The notes: generated by a model from the sequence alone, not told the origin. DNA of 64,000 nucleotides from Staphylococcus equorum (GCF_029531845.1 NZ_JAMBPV010000003.1:62001-126000); one strand, 5' to 3'; positions 27,371-36,543 are shown, counted from the first letter of the stretch. Made by a program: numbers and translations.

Positions 27371-27417
27371 AATAAATGGCTGCTAGATATCCAATTGGAT
27401 TCTAACAGCCATTTATT
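27371..27417 (-). terminator. Terminator of the YkvI-like gene
   Basis: AATAAATGGCTGCTAGA pairs, with one bulge, with TCTAACAGCCATTTATT. Confidence 0.7.
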
Positions 27418-27466
27418 AAACCTAAGATTTATGTCCTAGTTCTATTTATACTTTATTTCACCACAA

Positions 27467-28534
27467 TTAAGCAATGTGATCTTTATTTTGATTTTTTCTA
27501 GAGTAGTATTTAATAATAACTGCAATAACTACAACTAAGCCAATTACACCCATGATTGGATATAAGAAGTTAATTAAGTCTGCAAAACCTACGAAACTTA
27601 ATGCAAAAGCTACGAGCACCATTGCAACTATAAATACATGATAATTTTTACTATATGGCGCTGTAAATCTTGCAGCAAATGAATACATTAAACCAAGAAT
27701 TGTATTATACATAACTGCTAACATAATAATAGATAATACTAAACCAATCCAAGGGTGAATTTCATTTGCTAACGTTAGTGTTGGAATAGAAGCATCTTTA
27801 ATTGCCGTATACTCTGATTGTAATGCAAAGTTGATAAGCCCTAGTAATATTGTATATACAACCCCACCAAATAACGCACCTGCACCAGATATTTTACGTT
27901 TAGAAGCATCGCCACCAATAGCAACAATTGTACTAAAACCAACTGCGAATGCTAAACCACCATAAATAATACCGTAAAAAATACCTTTCCAAATACTCGC
28001 CTCTGGAACTGTTTGGTTCACTTCTGCAAAGGAAATATTTCCATTAAATAAGTAAAATACTGCAATGATAACAACTAAAATAATTAAGAATGGCGTTACA
28101 ATACCTAACGCACGTACTATTTTGTTAAAGTCCATTAATAATGTAATGTAGATAGCAATAACCATAATTAATGCACCTAACCACGTTGGTATGCCAAAAC
28201 TTTCTTCAAACGTTGATCCTGCACCTGCAATCATTGTGACTGAGATACCAAATAAGAAGAAGATAAGTAAATAGTCAATTATCTTACTAAATACACCACC
28301 GAATAAATAATCTAAAGTGGATTCATGATTTTGCGCATCGAATGCAGTACCAATCTTAGCAACTTGTCGACCTGCAAATCCTAATATCAACCCTGATATA
28401 ATAACTCCTAAATATGACCAAAGTCCATAAGGAGTAAAGAATTGCATTACTTCTTGTCCCGTTGAAAAGCCAGCACCTACTACGATACCAACATAAGCGA
28501 AACCAATTTTTATAGCTTCTTTATTCAAGCCCAT
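27467..28534 (-). CDS. YkvI-family membrane transporter
   Basis: The 355-residue protein has about ten hydrophobic helices and the YkvI pattern: IKIGFAYVGIVVGAGFSTGQ at the start (an APC-superfamily-like unwound first helix), then EVMQFFTPYGLWS, and AFAVGFSTIVAIGGDAS mid-protein. The family is related to sodium-dependent amino acid carriers, but its substrate is unknown. It is monocistronic by spacing, between the hairpins at 27371 and 28936. Confidence 0.85.
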   Translation of the reverse strand: MGLNKEAIKIGFAYVGIVVGAGFSTGQEVMQFFTPYGLWSYLGVIISGLILGFAGRQVAKIGTAFDAQNHESTLDYLFGGVFSKIIDYLLIFFLFGISVTMIAGAGSTFEESFGIPTWLGALIMVIAIYITLLMDFNKIVRALGIVTPFLIILVVIIAVFYLFNGNISFAEVNQTVPEASIWKGIFYGIIYGGLAFAVGFSTIVAIGGDASKRKISGAGALFGGVVYTILLGLINFALQSEYTAIKDASIPTLTLANEIHPWIGLVLSIIMLAVMYNTILGLMYSFAARFTAPYSKNYHVFIVAMVLVAFALSFVGFADLINFLYPIMGVIGLVVVIAVIIKYYSRKNQNKDHIA

Positions 28535-28935
28535 GTGATTTATAACCTCCTCTTAAGTTAACACATTGAGTTATTATAACGCACTGTCATTATTTTGCAA
28601 CACGACAAATTTAAAATTCACACTATTAATTATTTTTTACACTAACCTTCCAATGAATTTACATACATTTAAAAATTCATTTTTATTTTTAAATATAAAT
28701 TAAAACTCTATATTATCGGGCTTAAAACAGTCTAAAGCTTTTGTTTTTGAAATTTTATACATTTATTATGCACTAATTATCACTGATTTAAAACTCTAAA
28801 ATTTTTAATTTTTTATTGCTTTCAAGTTTACCTACATATCCCATCCTTTAAATGATTACTGTATTTCTATAACTATAGTGCAATTTTATTATGTATAGTG
28901 TGACAAGCAGCTTTTTATAGAAAAGAAAAATTAAA
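28535..28935. other. 401-base AT-rich spacer upstream of the YkvI-like gene
   Basis: No gene or convincing regulatory motif is visible. It presumably holds the promoter of the YkvI-like gene. Confidence 0.4.
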
Positions 28936-28972
28936 AACCGAAAACCTCAATTAAAAAATGAGTTTTTCGGTT
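28936..28972 (-). terminator. Terminator of the 166-residue gene
   Basis: AACCGAAAACCTCA pairs, with one G-U pair, with TGAGTTTTTCGGTT. On the minus strand a T-rich tract follows. Confidence 0.7.
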
Positions 28973-29000
28973 AAATACGCTTTATTGCTAAGCATGTTAA

Positions 29001-29501
29001 TTAATGTGCATTTTTATAACGATTAAGCTCATTGAAGTCTACAACGACATTATCCATACGTTTAGCCGTTTCTTTAAGCACATTACGCGCAACACTATTA
29101 GACGGATCTAATTTAAGTATTTGTCGAGACACATCAAATGCTTTTTTATCAGAAATGACTGGTTCGGGAACTGCGTGTAACAATAACATTTGTAACAGAC
29201 TTTTCACTTCTTTACTGTCCGTAAGTTTTATGGATGATTCTGCATGATAATAAGCTGAATCCAATGCACCTTGTAATTCACTTAATGGATAAACTAATAA
29301 TAGAAAAGCTAAATCATGCATTTCTGCAGTTTCTTCTACTTTCATCATATCTAAAATGCATGTATAAAACATGATACTTTCTACTTCATGTGCACTTGAA
29401 ATGTAAGCCTCTTCAAATTCCATAAAATCTGTCTGGGACATTAAACGTTTTACTGATTCGAATTCGCCGTTTAAGACATGCTTTTGTATTAAATCTTTCA
29501 T
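29001..29501 (-). CDS. Conserved helical cytosolic protein, unknown function
   Basis: I do not recognise a named family. The 166-residue protein starts MKDLIQKHVLNGEFESVKRL behind TAGGAGGACATTGCC. It is acidic and almost entirely helical by composition. Its C-terminal third (ISDKKAFDVSRQILKLDPSN) resembles a tetratricopeptide helix pair, so a TPR-like fold is possible. No membrane segment. It is alone between terminators. Confidence 0.75.
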   Translation of the reverse strand: MKDLIQKHVLNGEFESVKRLMSQTDFMEFEEAYISSAHEVESIMFYTCILDMMKVEETAEMHDLAFLLLVYPLSELQGALDSAYYHAESSIKLTDSKEVKSLLQMLLLHAVPEPVISDKKAFDVSRQILKLDPSNSVARNVLKETAKRMDNVVVDFNELNRYKNAH

Positions 29502-29670
29502 GGCAATGTCCTCCTAGGTATCCAGATTTCTATAACAGTTAGGTTCTATTCTACCACAGACCATTTATATATTCATATAAAAATGAATCTTTTTGCCATA
29601 TTAATTGAAGACCTTATAATATATTTATTAGCTGATTTTTATCAGAAGTCTTCATCAATTAATAAATTAT

Positions 29671-30033
29671 TTATCCTAAATTGTGTTTCAAATCTTCAAC
29701 AATTTCTTCGATAGAAGCGCCTACTGATAATTTGACAGCAGCTGTAAAACTGCCTTCAACAATTGGTGCATCGACTTTTTCTACTTGATACTCACCTTCA
29801 TACATTTCAATAGCTAAATCTAAGTTCATTTCTGCAGAGCCAATATCATAAAAACAAAGTGCATCATCGTCTAAATCATTAATCATTTCTTGAATATGAT
29901 CGTAAGATGTTCCAATTTTACCTCTGACGCCACCTTGTATTAATATTGGAACATCTCCTGCCATTTGTTCCAATAATGCTTTCGTACCGTTTGCAATATC
30001 TTTACTATGACTCACAATTACAATTTTCGTCAT
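29671..30033 (-). CDS. dhaM: Dihydroxyacetone kinase phosphotransferase subunit DhaM
   Basis: The 120-residue protein is the EIIA-type domain only, as in other Gram-positive DhaM. The phospho-accepting histidine is in IVSHSKDIANG (His9). GGVRGKIGTSYD follows. It passes phosphate from HPr to DhaL-bound ADP in the PTS-dependent dihydroxyacetone kinase. The gene is the last of dhaKLM, two bases after dhaL. Confidence 0.92.
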   Translation of the reverse strand: MTKIVIVSHSKDIANGTKALLEQMAGDVPILIQGGVRGKIGTSYDHIQEMINDLDDDALCFYDIGSAEMNLDLAIEMYEGEYQVEKVDAPIVEGSFTAAVKLSVGASIEEIVEDLKHNLG

Positions 30034-30035
30034 AA

Positions 30036-30611
30036 TTATTCATCTCCAATCAATGCGTTTAAGATATAAACACTACTCTGTGCACCTGGGTCAATGTGAC
30101 CTTTTGAATCTTCTTTAAAATACGATGCTCGTCCTTTTGTCGCAACGATATCTTTTGTTTCCTCTGCGTATGTTTGAAGCACATCTGCATTTAAAATTTC
30201 ACCTTGTTGTGCCGCTTCATTTGCGCGTTCTATAACGTCATACATTGTTTTTTCATTTAATTCAACTTTCCCTCTTTGCTTAATTGCTTCAGAAAATGAA
30301 TTCAATACTTCTTTTAAGTTTGTAGCATCTAACTCATCTCCTACAACTTGCGACATTTTTACAAAACTAAAACCATATAGCGGACCTGAAGCGCCACCGA
30401 TATTAGACATCAATGTCATACCTGTAGACTTGAATAAATTTTGCATGGAACTATCATCTATTTTATCTGGCAAGGCTTTAAATCCTCTAACCATGTTCAC
30501 ACCATGGTCGCCATCACCTATAGCTCTATCTAATTCTGTTAATAATGCTTCTTTTTCTTCAAACACTTCGACTAAATTAAGTAATCTTTCCTTTAATTCA
30601 TTTACATTCAT
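30036..30611 (-). CDS. dhaL: Dihydroxyacetone kinase subunit DhaL
   Basis: The 191-residue helical barrel holds the ADP cofactor. The metal-binding aspartates are in LTELDRAIGDGDHGVNMVRG, and the nucleotide-site MSNIGGASGPLYG follows. DhaL passes phosphate from DhaM to dihydroxyacetone held by DhaK. AAGGAGT lies before the ATG. The gene is 40 bases after dhaK and two before dhaM. Confidence 0.93.
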   Translation of the reverse strand: MNVNELKERLLNLVEVFEEKEALLTELDRAIGDGDHGVNMVRGFKALPDKIDDSSMQNLFKSTGMTLMSNIGGASGPLYGFSFVKMSQVVGDELDATNLKEVLNSFSEAIKQRGKVELNEKTMYDVIERANEAAQQGEILNADVLQTYAEETKDIVATKGRASYFKEDSKGHIDPGAQSSVYILNALIGDE

Positions 30612-30651
30612 TTGCGTTCCACTCCTTATCGTATCTAAGACTAATTAATTA

Positions 30652-31617
30652 TTAATTAAAGTAAGGGCTTGCTGTAGGTTCAGTTAATGCTGTTAATACT
30701 TCTTCTGTATATGGGACTAATGTTAAAGATAAACCCTGCATATCTAATGCAGTCATATAATCTCCTACAAACCAATGTGCAACATCAATATGCTTCTCTT
30801 GAAAATTTTCTGCTACATATTTTGCTGCGATATTAAGCTCGGATAACGGCGTAGCACCCATACCATTTACCATAACTATAAGTTTTTCTGAGCTTACTTC
30901 TTCCATTAATGCTTTAATTAATCTCTCGACAATTTGATCTACAGTTTCCACTTTTTCTCTAGAAAGTCCTTTTTCTCCGTGTATACCTACACCAATTTCC
31001 ATTTCATCACTTTCAATATCAAATCCATATTGACCAGTTGTCGGTACCATTGGTGCAGTTAAAGCCATTCCCAACGTTTTAACACTCGGTAAAAATTGGT
31101 CTACTTTTTCTTTAATGTTAGTTAATGACTCACCTTGGTCTGCTAAATAACCAGCATATTTATGTGCTAATACTGTGCCAGCAACGCCTCTTCTTTTATC
31201 TTCATCGCTGACTGCAATGTCATCCTTAACAATAACGGTTGCCACTTGTATGTCTTCCATTTCTGCCATTTCTTGTGCCATTTCAAAATTCATAACATCG
31301 CCTGCGTAGTTCTTCACTACTAGTAATACACCGTTTCCATTATCAACTGCTTTAATTGCACTTAGAATTTTATCAGGTGTTGGTGATGTGAATACTTCTC
31401 CACAGACAGCTGCATCGAGCATACCTTCTGCTACGTAGCCAGCGTGTGCAGGTTCGTGACCACTTCCACCACCAGAAACTAGAGCAACGCCTTGCTTTTT
31501 CTTATCTTTTCTTACAACAACAGTATCTGCAATGACTTCAATTTCATTATTCGTTAATGAAAGCCCATCCAACATATCTGTTAAAAATTGTGTTTTATCT
31601 TTAATTAGTTTTTTCAT
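30652..31617 (-). CDS. dhaK: Dihydroxyacetone kinase substrate-binding subunit DhaK
   Basis: The 321-residue protein binds dihydroxyacetone covalently through His213 in the GVGIHGEKG motif. The N terminus carries ALVSGGGSGHEPAHAGYV and FTSPTPDKI. Length is normal (about 320-355). It is the first gene of dhaKLM and has a strong AGGAGG before the ATG. The promoter (TTGCAT, 17 bases, TATAAA) overlaps a perfect CcpA cre at 31669-31684, so glucose repression is expected. Confidence 0.94.
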   Translation of the reverse strand: MKKLIKDKTQFLTDMLDGLSLTNNEIEVIADTVVVRKDKKKQGVALVSGGGSGHEPAHAGYVAEGMLDAAVCGEVFTSPTPDKILSAIKAVDNGNGVLLVVKNYAGDVMNFEMAQEMAEMEDIQVATVIVKDDIAVSDEDKRRGVAGTVLAHKYAGYLADQGESLTNIKEKVDQFLPSVKTLGMALTAPMVPTTGQYGFDIESDEMEIGVGIHGEKGLSREKVETVDQIVERLIKALMEEVSSEKLIVMVNGMGATPLSELNIAAKYVAENFQEKHIDVAHWFVGDYMTALDMQGLSLTLVPYTEEVLTALTEPTASPYFN

Positions 31618-31645
31618 AGAGATGACCTCCTAATTTGAATGTTCA

Positions 31646-31684
31646 TTTATAGTATACCCTACACACGAATGCAAACGCTAACAT
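31646..31684 (-). promoter_or_regulatory. dhaK promoter overlapped by a CcpA cre site
   Basis: The minus-strand -35 TTGCAT (31674-31669) and -10 TATAAA (31651-31646) are 17 bases apart. ATGCAAACGCTAACAT (31669-31684) matches the cre consensus WTGNAANCGNWNNCWW at all positions and covers the -35 element, a repressing arrangement. Confidence 0.7.
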
Positions 31685-31742
31685 ATGAAAGTTGATAATG
31701 ATTTCTTTGGAAATCATTAAATTAACAACATTACTTAAATAA

Positions 31743-31838
31743 AAAAGGAGCGGGAATAGAAATCAAAAATTGAAATTTGATTTCATATTCCCGCCCCCAC
31801 AAGGCTGATTAGAAAAATGGGATATTGATGTCCCAGAT
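31743..31838. repeat. Dispersed intergenic repeat, copy 3, with hairpins
   Basis: Nearly the same 75-base module as copy 4 at 44441. GCGGGAATA/TATTCCCGC (31750-31794) forms a long hairpin that also pairs AAATCAAA with TTTGATTT. TGGGATATTGATGTCCCA (31818-31835) forms a second. It probably terminates fhuG-side or dha-side transcription. Confidence 0.7.
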
Positions 31839-31854
31839 TTCAATCTCGTATAAT

Positions 31855-32871
31855 TTATACTGATTTTGTTTTATACATTAAATATAAGAAATAAGGTGCA
31901 CCAATGATTGCGACCACGATACCTGCCGGGATACCTGAAGGTTGTAATATCACTTGCCCTAACGTATCCGCTAACACAAGTAAAAATGCACCTATTAATA
32001 TTGAAATAGGTAGAAAGAGTTGGTGTCTTGGACCAACAATCGATTTAGCAATATGTGGTCCTAATAAACCAATAAAACCAATTGAACCAGCTACTGAAAC
32101 AGCTGTAGAAGATAATATAACTGCAACGAGTAATAATACGATGCGTTCTCTACCAATTTTCACACCCACACCTTGAGCTATGTGTTGATGTGTATTTAAT
32201 AAATTTAAAACATTAGACTTAAATAATAAAAATGGAATCAATATGAGAACCCAAGGTAAAAATGCGATTACAAATGCCCATTCATCGCCCCAAATATTAC
32301 CGGCAAGCCAAGATGCAATAAATTCTGATTGAGCTTCATCAAATGTAGACATTAAAGTAAGTGAACCACCACTTAATGCAGTAGCCATACCTACCCCAAC
32401 AAGTACCATACTTGCAGGCGTAATGCCTTCACCTTTATTATAACTAAATGAGAAGATGATAAATGCTGTTAAGACACCGCCAATCATACTTACGAGGGGT
32501 AGTATATAGACAAAATTCCCAGCATCTACATTGCCTATAACAATAAATAGCGCTATAGCAAAACCACTACCTGCGTTAATGCCTAGTATACCTGGCTCAG
32601 CTAACGGGTTCTTTGTAACACTTTGGATAATGGCACCACTCATAGCTAATGCTGCACCAGCTAAAATCGTAATAATCATCCGTGGCATTCTAAATTCCAT
32701 TAATATCAATGTGTCCGTGTATGCTCCTTGACCAAATAATGTCTTAAAGAACGTTCCTATCGACATTTTATACTCACCTGAGGTCATACTCCACGCACAA
32801 GCAAGTAGTACAAGTACAATCAAAACCACCATTGTTAACCATTGTTTATATCTCAGTTTTGGATCTATCAT
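31855..32871 (-). CDS. fhuG: Ferric hydroxamate ABC permease FhuG
   Basis: The 338-residue FecCD-family permease has about ten helices. Typical segments are LMEFRMPRMIITILAGAALA near the N terminus, then SGAIIQSVTKNPLAEPGILG, and the coupling helix region GSIGFIGLLGPHIAKSIVG. With FhuB and FhuC it imports ferric hydroxamate siderophores. The ATG overlaps the fhuB stop by four bases (ATGA). No fhuD lipoprotein gene is in this operon; in S. aureus FhuD proteins are encoded elsewhere. Confidence 0.92.
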   Translation of the reverse strand: MIDPKLRYKQWLTMVVLIVLVLLACAWSMTSGEYKMSIGTFFKTLFGQGAYTDTLILMEFRMPRMIITILAGAALAMSGAIIQSVTKNPLAEPGILGINAGSGFAIALFIVIGNVDAGNFVYILPLVSMIGGVLTAFIIFSFSYNKGEGITPASMVLVGVGMATALSGGSLTLMSTFDEAQSEFIASWLAGNIWGDEWAFVIAFLPWVLILIPFLLFKSNVLNLLNTHQHIAQGVGVKIGRERIVLLLVAVILSSTAVSVAGSIGFIGLLGPHIAKSIVGPRHQLFLPISILIGAFLLVLADTLGQVILQPSGIPAGIVVAIIGAPYFLYLMYKTKSV

Positions 32872-33869
32872 GAGAAGCGACCTCCTCTTTTAACTAAATA
32901 CAAGAAGTAAGGTACACCTATAAAGGAAATAATGGCTCCAACTGGTGCTTCACCTAACATACGTGCAACTGTATCAGCTACAAGCATCAACAAGCCACCA
33001 ACCAATGCTGTGAGTGGAATTACACGGGCATAGTCTGTACCGACTATGTATCTCACAATATGTGGCACCATCAAGCCAACAAATGCAATTTGTCCTACCA
33101 TAGCAACAGCTACACCAGCCATTACCATAGACAAAATTAAAGTGATAGCACGTGTAAACGCCACATTTTGTCCTAAGCCTTTAGCCAATGTTTCACCTAA
33201 ATTTAAAATCGTTAATTGTTTACTCATACTAACCATAATAATCAGCGCCACCAAAATAAACGGTGCTGCCCACATCAACTGGTTCCAAGTTGTTCCAGAT
33301 ACGCCGCCAGCACTCCAAAATGTTAAACTTTGGTTTAATCTAAATAATAGCGCGACACCTTGACTTAAGGCTGTTAACAACGCACTAACTGCTGCTCCGG
33401 CTAATATAATTCTCATCGGGTTAAAGCCATCGCTTCTTGATCTTCCTATCATTAAGACGAAGAAACCACCTATAAGTGCACCAATAAAGCCTGCTAACAT
33501 CAATATGATGAAGGGTGCTGATGGATAAAATGCGAAAGTAAGTGCCAACATAAATGATGCGCCAGCATTTAAACCAATTAAACTTGGGTCAGCCAGTCCA
33601 TTTTTAGTAACACCTTGAATTACAGCGCCTGAAGTTGCTAAGGCAACCCCTACTAAGATTGCCCCGATATCTCTTGGAATACGTATTTCACTTATTATAT
33701 TATGTTGTTGGTTTTTAGGATTATAATTGAACACTGCATCGAATATAGTAGATATATGGATTTTTGCATCCCCATATAGAATCGACACAATTAAAGCAAC
33801 TACTAACAATACAAACACTATTATAAATGTAGTAGTAAAATTCAATTTCCCTTTTTTCTTTGTGGTCAT
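32868..33869 (-). CDS. fhuB: Ferric hydroxamate ABC permease FhuB
   Basis: The 333-residue FecCD-family permease has the family segments SEIRIPRDIGAILVGVALA, SGAVIQGVTKNGLADPSLIG and GQIAFVGLMVPHIVRYIVG. It pairs with FhuG to form the channel. Nine bases separate it from fhuC. The order fhuC-fhuB-fhuG matches S. aureus. Confidence 0.92.
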   Translation of the reverse strand: MTTKKKGKLNFTTTFIIVFVLLVVALIVSILYGDAKIHISTIFDAVFNYNPKNQQHNIISEIRIPRDIGAILVGVALATSGAVIQGVTKNGLADPSLIGLNAGASFMLALTFAFYPSAPFIILMLAGFIGALIGGFFVLMIGRSRSDGFNPMRIILAGAAVSALLTALSQGVALLFRLNQSLTFWSAGGVSGTTWNQLMWAAPFILVALIIMVSMSKQLTILNLGETLAKGLGQNVAFTRAITLILSMVMAGVAVAMVGQIAFVGLMVPHIVRYIVGTDYARVIPLTALVGGLLMLVADTVARMLGEAPVGAIISFIGVPYFLYLVKRGGRFS

Positions 33870-33878
33870 AACTAGCCT

Positions 33879-34682
33879 CTAAACTTCCGAATAACTTTTT
33901 CTACATAAATCGTATGTCACTAGCATAGGTTTCCCAGTTCTTGGGTCGGTGCTAATTTCAACGTCTATATTGAATACTTTTTCTAAAATTTCTTTAGTTA
34001 ATACGTCTTCAGTCTCACCATTAGCAATAATATCGCCATTTTTCATAGTGATTAAATGATCTGAAAATCGTACAGCTTGGTTAATATCATGTAAAACCAT
34101 AACAATAGTACAACCTTGTTCTCTATTTAATTGCGTGATTAACTCTAAAATTTCTAATTGATGTGAAATATCTAAAAAAGTCGTTGGTTCGTCTAAAAAG
34201 ATAATATCTGTACGCTGTGCCAATGCCATAGCTATCCATACTCTTTGACGTTGACCCCCACTTAAATCATTAATAGGACGTAGTCTAAATTCATATGTTC
34301 CTGTAACTGATAACGCCCAATCGATTTCTTTTTTATCTTCTGCTGAAAGACGTCCAAAACCTTTTTGATGTGGGAAACGCCCGTAAGATACTAATTCTCC
34401 AACTGTAAGACCATCCGCAACTTCAGGAGATTGTGGTAAAATCGCAATTTTCTTGGCAATATCTTTGGTTGCTTGTGCGTGTAAGTTCCCACCATCTAAC
34501 TTGATTTCGCCACTTTTAATAGGCAATAATCTCGATAACGCTTTCAATAATGTGGATTTCCCACAACCATTTGGCCCTATAATGGATGTAATTTTACCGT
34601 CAGGTATATGGACATCTAAGTTTTCAACTATGACATTCTCCCCATATCCAATAGTAACTTGTTCTCCTTCTAAGCGATTCAT
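33879..34682 (-). CDS. fhuC: Ferric hydroxamate ABC transporter ATPase FhuC
   Basis: The 267-residue ATPase has Walker A GPNGCGKSTL, signature LSGGQRQRVWIA, and Walker B IIFLDEPTTFLD, then a switch histidine in VLHDINQ. In staphylococci FhuC also powers other siderophore importers. It is the first gene of fhuCBG; a palindromic Fur box lies about 100 bases upstream. Confidence 0.95.
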   Translation of the reverse strand: MNRLEGEQVTIGYGENVIVENLDVHIPDGKITSIIGPNGCGKSTLLKALSRLLPIKSGEIKLDGGNLHAQATKDIAKKIAILPQSPEVADGLTVGELVSYGRFPHQKGFGRLSAEDKKEIDWALSVTGTYEFRLRPINDLSGGQRQRVWIAMALAQRTDIIFLDEPTTFLDISHQLEILELITQLNREQGCTIVMVLHDINQAVRFSDHLITMKNGDIIANGETEDVLTKEILEKVFNIDVEISTDPRTGKPMLVTYDLCRKSYSEV

Positions 34683-34784
34683 AAATTCCCTTCTTCCTAT
34701 ATAAATAAGCTTAATGCGCTATATATGTTTTTACATTTAATTCGTCTCAATTCATCCTATATATCATTAGTTCAATTTAATAAA

Positions 34785-34799
34785 TGATAATCATTATCA
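34785..34799. promoter_or_regulatory. Fur box upstream of fhuCBG
   Basis: TGATAATCATTATCA is a perfect 7-1-7 Fur palindrome. A TATAAT hexamer lies just upstream on the minus strand (about 34806). Iron-dependent repression of fhuCBG is expected. Confidence 0.88.
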
Positions 34800-34964
34800 C
34801 AGATGATATTATATCATTTTTTATATATTATGACTATTAAATCTCACCATTTCCAACCCATGTTTCGATGAATTTATTATACATTAAAAGGAGAATAACA
34901 TCGCTTTTATAGTCCTATATAGTGTGATATTACAATGAAAACGATTAGATATTTTACAATTAAT

Positions 34965-35240
34965 TTAGTGTCGTCGATCTTCATCCGACAGCTAACAGGA
35001 GAATTTAGTACAAGTTGAAGACTACAGACTGAGACCCTGTCCTAGCCAAGCGAGTAGAATATGATTATATAGTAATACCTATCAACAATTTAATACATGA
35101 ATTCATTTAAATTCAGTATATTTTATCCATAACTTTACTTCCCAAAAAGGCAGTCACTTGTGCCGACTCCCACGGAAAGCGTGCACAAAAAAACTGCCAT
35201 GAAGTTAAGAAACTTCATCGACAGTAAAAAAAATCTTTAT
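34965..35240. other. Unexplained structured intergenic block, candidate non-coding RNA
   Basis: The 590-base gap between fhuC and the yitT-like gene holds two GC-richer segments. The first (34975-35060) pairs GCTAACAGG with CCTGTCCTAGC, and TGTCG with CGACA. The second (35148-35235) has, on the minus strand, an ATGAAGTT/AACTTCAT hairpin enlarged by ACTG/CAGT and followed by seven T, and another GGCAGT...ACTGCC stem followed by TTTTT. The T tracts indicate minus-strand transcription, so the second segment could be the terminator region of the yitT-like transcript; the first is not explained. I recognise no known RNA family. Confidence 0.45.
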
Positions 35241-35272
35241 TTACATTACAAGAACGTAAGTTTTAAAATAGA

Positions 35273-36109
35273 TTAATGTTCATCAATCAAGAAACCATTA
35301 CCATAAACATCGCGCACATCATGAATAACTAAAAAGGCTTCATCATCTATATTTCTTATCAAACGCTTCGCTTTTGTAACTTGCGTTTTCGTGATTACAA
35401 CATAAAGTATATCTTTATCTTGTTTGGTGAAATAACCTCTACCATTTAAAATAGTCAATCCACGCCCAACTTGTTCATCAATAACTTTTGCTATTTCATC
35501 AGGGTTGCTTGAGATGATAGTCATTGCTTTCTTCGTATTCAAACCTTCAATTACATATTCCATTACCTTAGTACCAATATATAATGAGATAACAGTTACT
35601 AACGCACTAGAAATTGGGATTACTGTTAGTGAAATTGCTACTACAATCAAATCAAAAAATAGTAATGCATATGGTGTACTGATATCCAAATATTTATTAG
35701 CAATTCTTGCTAAGATCGTTGTTCCAGCTGTTGTACCACCAGCGAGTACAATAACACCAATACCCAAACCAACACATAAACCACCGAATACAGCATTAAC
35801 TAGGATATTTCCAGTTTCGATTTGCCAACTTGCTGTTAGCTCTAAAAATATGGATATTAATATTGTAGCTACAATCGTTAAATACATACTTCTTTTACTT
35901 AAAAATTTATAACCAATTGCAATAAGCACAGCGTTAAATGCAAAGTTGGTAATACTAGGAGAAATATGAAAGGCATAGTATAGTACGATTGCTAAACCGG
36001 TCACTCCTCCTTCACCTAAATCAGCAGATATAATAAATGTATTTACCCCTGCTGAGAATGCAAATGACCCAAATAGGACTAATATTAAATCACGTACTGT
36101 TTTATTCAC
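35273..36109 (-). CDS. YitT-family membrane protein
   Basis: The start is GTG 36109, seven bases after AAGGGGGT. The 278-residue protein has five to six helices with the YitT pattern (FGSFAFSAGVNTFIISADLGE, then GGVTGLAIVLYY and AGGTTAGTTILARI) and a C-terminal DUF2179 domain of about 80 residues (GRGLTILNGRGYFTKQDKDI). Transport function is suspected but not established. Tandem hairpins follow at 35148-35235. Confidence 0.88.
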   Translation of the reverse strand: MNKTVRDLILVLFGSFAFSAGVNTFIISADLGEGGVTGLAIVLYYAFHISPSITNFAFNAVLIAIGYKFLSKRSMYLTIVATILISIFLELTASWQIETGNILVNAVFGGLCVGLGIGVIVLAGGTTAGTTILARIANKYLDISTPYALLFFDLIVVAISLTVIPISSALVTVISLYIGTKVMEYVIEGLNTKKAMTIISSNPDEIAKVIDEQVGRGLTILNGRGYFTKQDKDILYVVITKTQVTKAKRLIRNIDDEAFLVIHDVRDVYGNGFLIDEH

Positions 36110-36277
36110 CTACACGACCCCCTTGTATTTGCTTCAATCAATTGAATGTTAGCAAAAAATGAGCAATACCACAACATCCACTAGCATAAAAATCCATAAA
36201 AATTATATTCAAAACGCAATTATAAAGAGTGTTATAAAACGAAAAAAATTTGATTTTTAAAAATTCTGAATTTTCGG

Positions 36278-36306
36278 TTTACTTTAGCACATTCCTTTGC
36301 TATAAT
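36278..36306 (+). promoter_or_regulatory. SigA promoter of a candidate small RNA
   Basis: TTTACT (36278-36283) and a perfect TATAAT (36301-36306) are 17 bases apart, on the plus strand, between two minus-strand genes. No open reading frame of any size follows. Confidence 0.6.
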
Positions 36307-36312
36307 AAAATC

Positions 36313-36502
36313 TATCTTCTTATTGATAGCCAATAAGAAGCCATCTCCTTTGTGTTGTTTATAGTAACAAACAAAACAATTTTTGCTCGAGTATATTAAT
36401 GGTACCTAGTCCTTACTATTAGTATATAATTAATTCATTTCCCGTAAAAGCCAAGTAATGATGAATGTGTCTCCTCACTTCATTTACTTGGCTTTATTTT
36501 TA
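36313..36502 (+). ncRNA. Candidate small RNA, possibly RsaD-like
   Basis: About 190 bases lie between a good SigA promoter and a strong terminator on the plus strand, with no coding frame. The 5' end forms a perfect hairpin (CTTCTTATTG/CAATAAGAAG, 36316-36340). A single-stranded TTTCCCG (36438-36444) carries the UCCC motif typical of staphylococcal Rsa RNAs. The 3' end is AAAGCCAAGTAATG/CATTTACTTGGCTTT followed by ATTTTTAT. From memory, S. aureus RsaD is about 177 bases and lies in the abcA-nupC-fhuC neighbourhood; this would be its counterpart, but I cannot compare the sequences. Confidence 0.6.
36447..36502 (+). terminator. Terminator of the candidate small RNA
   Basis: The AAAGCCAAGTAATG/CATTTACTTGGCTTT stem (one bulge, 36447-36495) with a 20-base loop is followed by ATTTTTA. 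It can only serve a plus-strand transcript; both flanking genes are on the minus strand. Confidence 0.75.
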
Positions 36503-36543
36503 TGTAAAATATCAAGCCATGAAAAAATTTTTGAAAAAACGCA

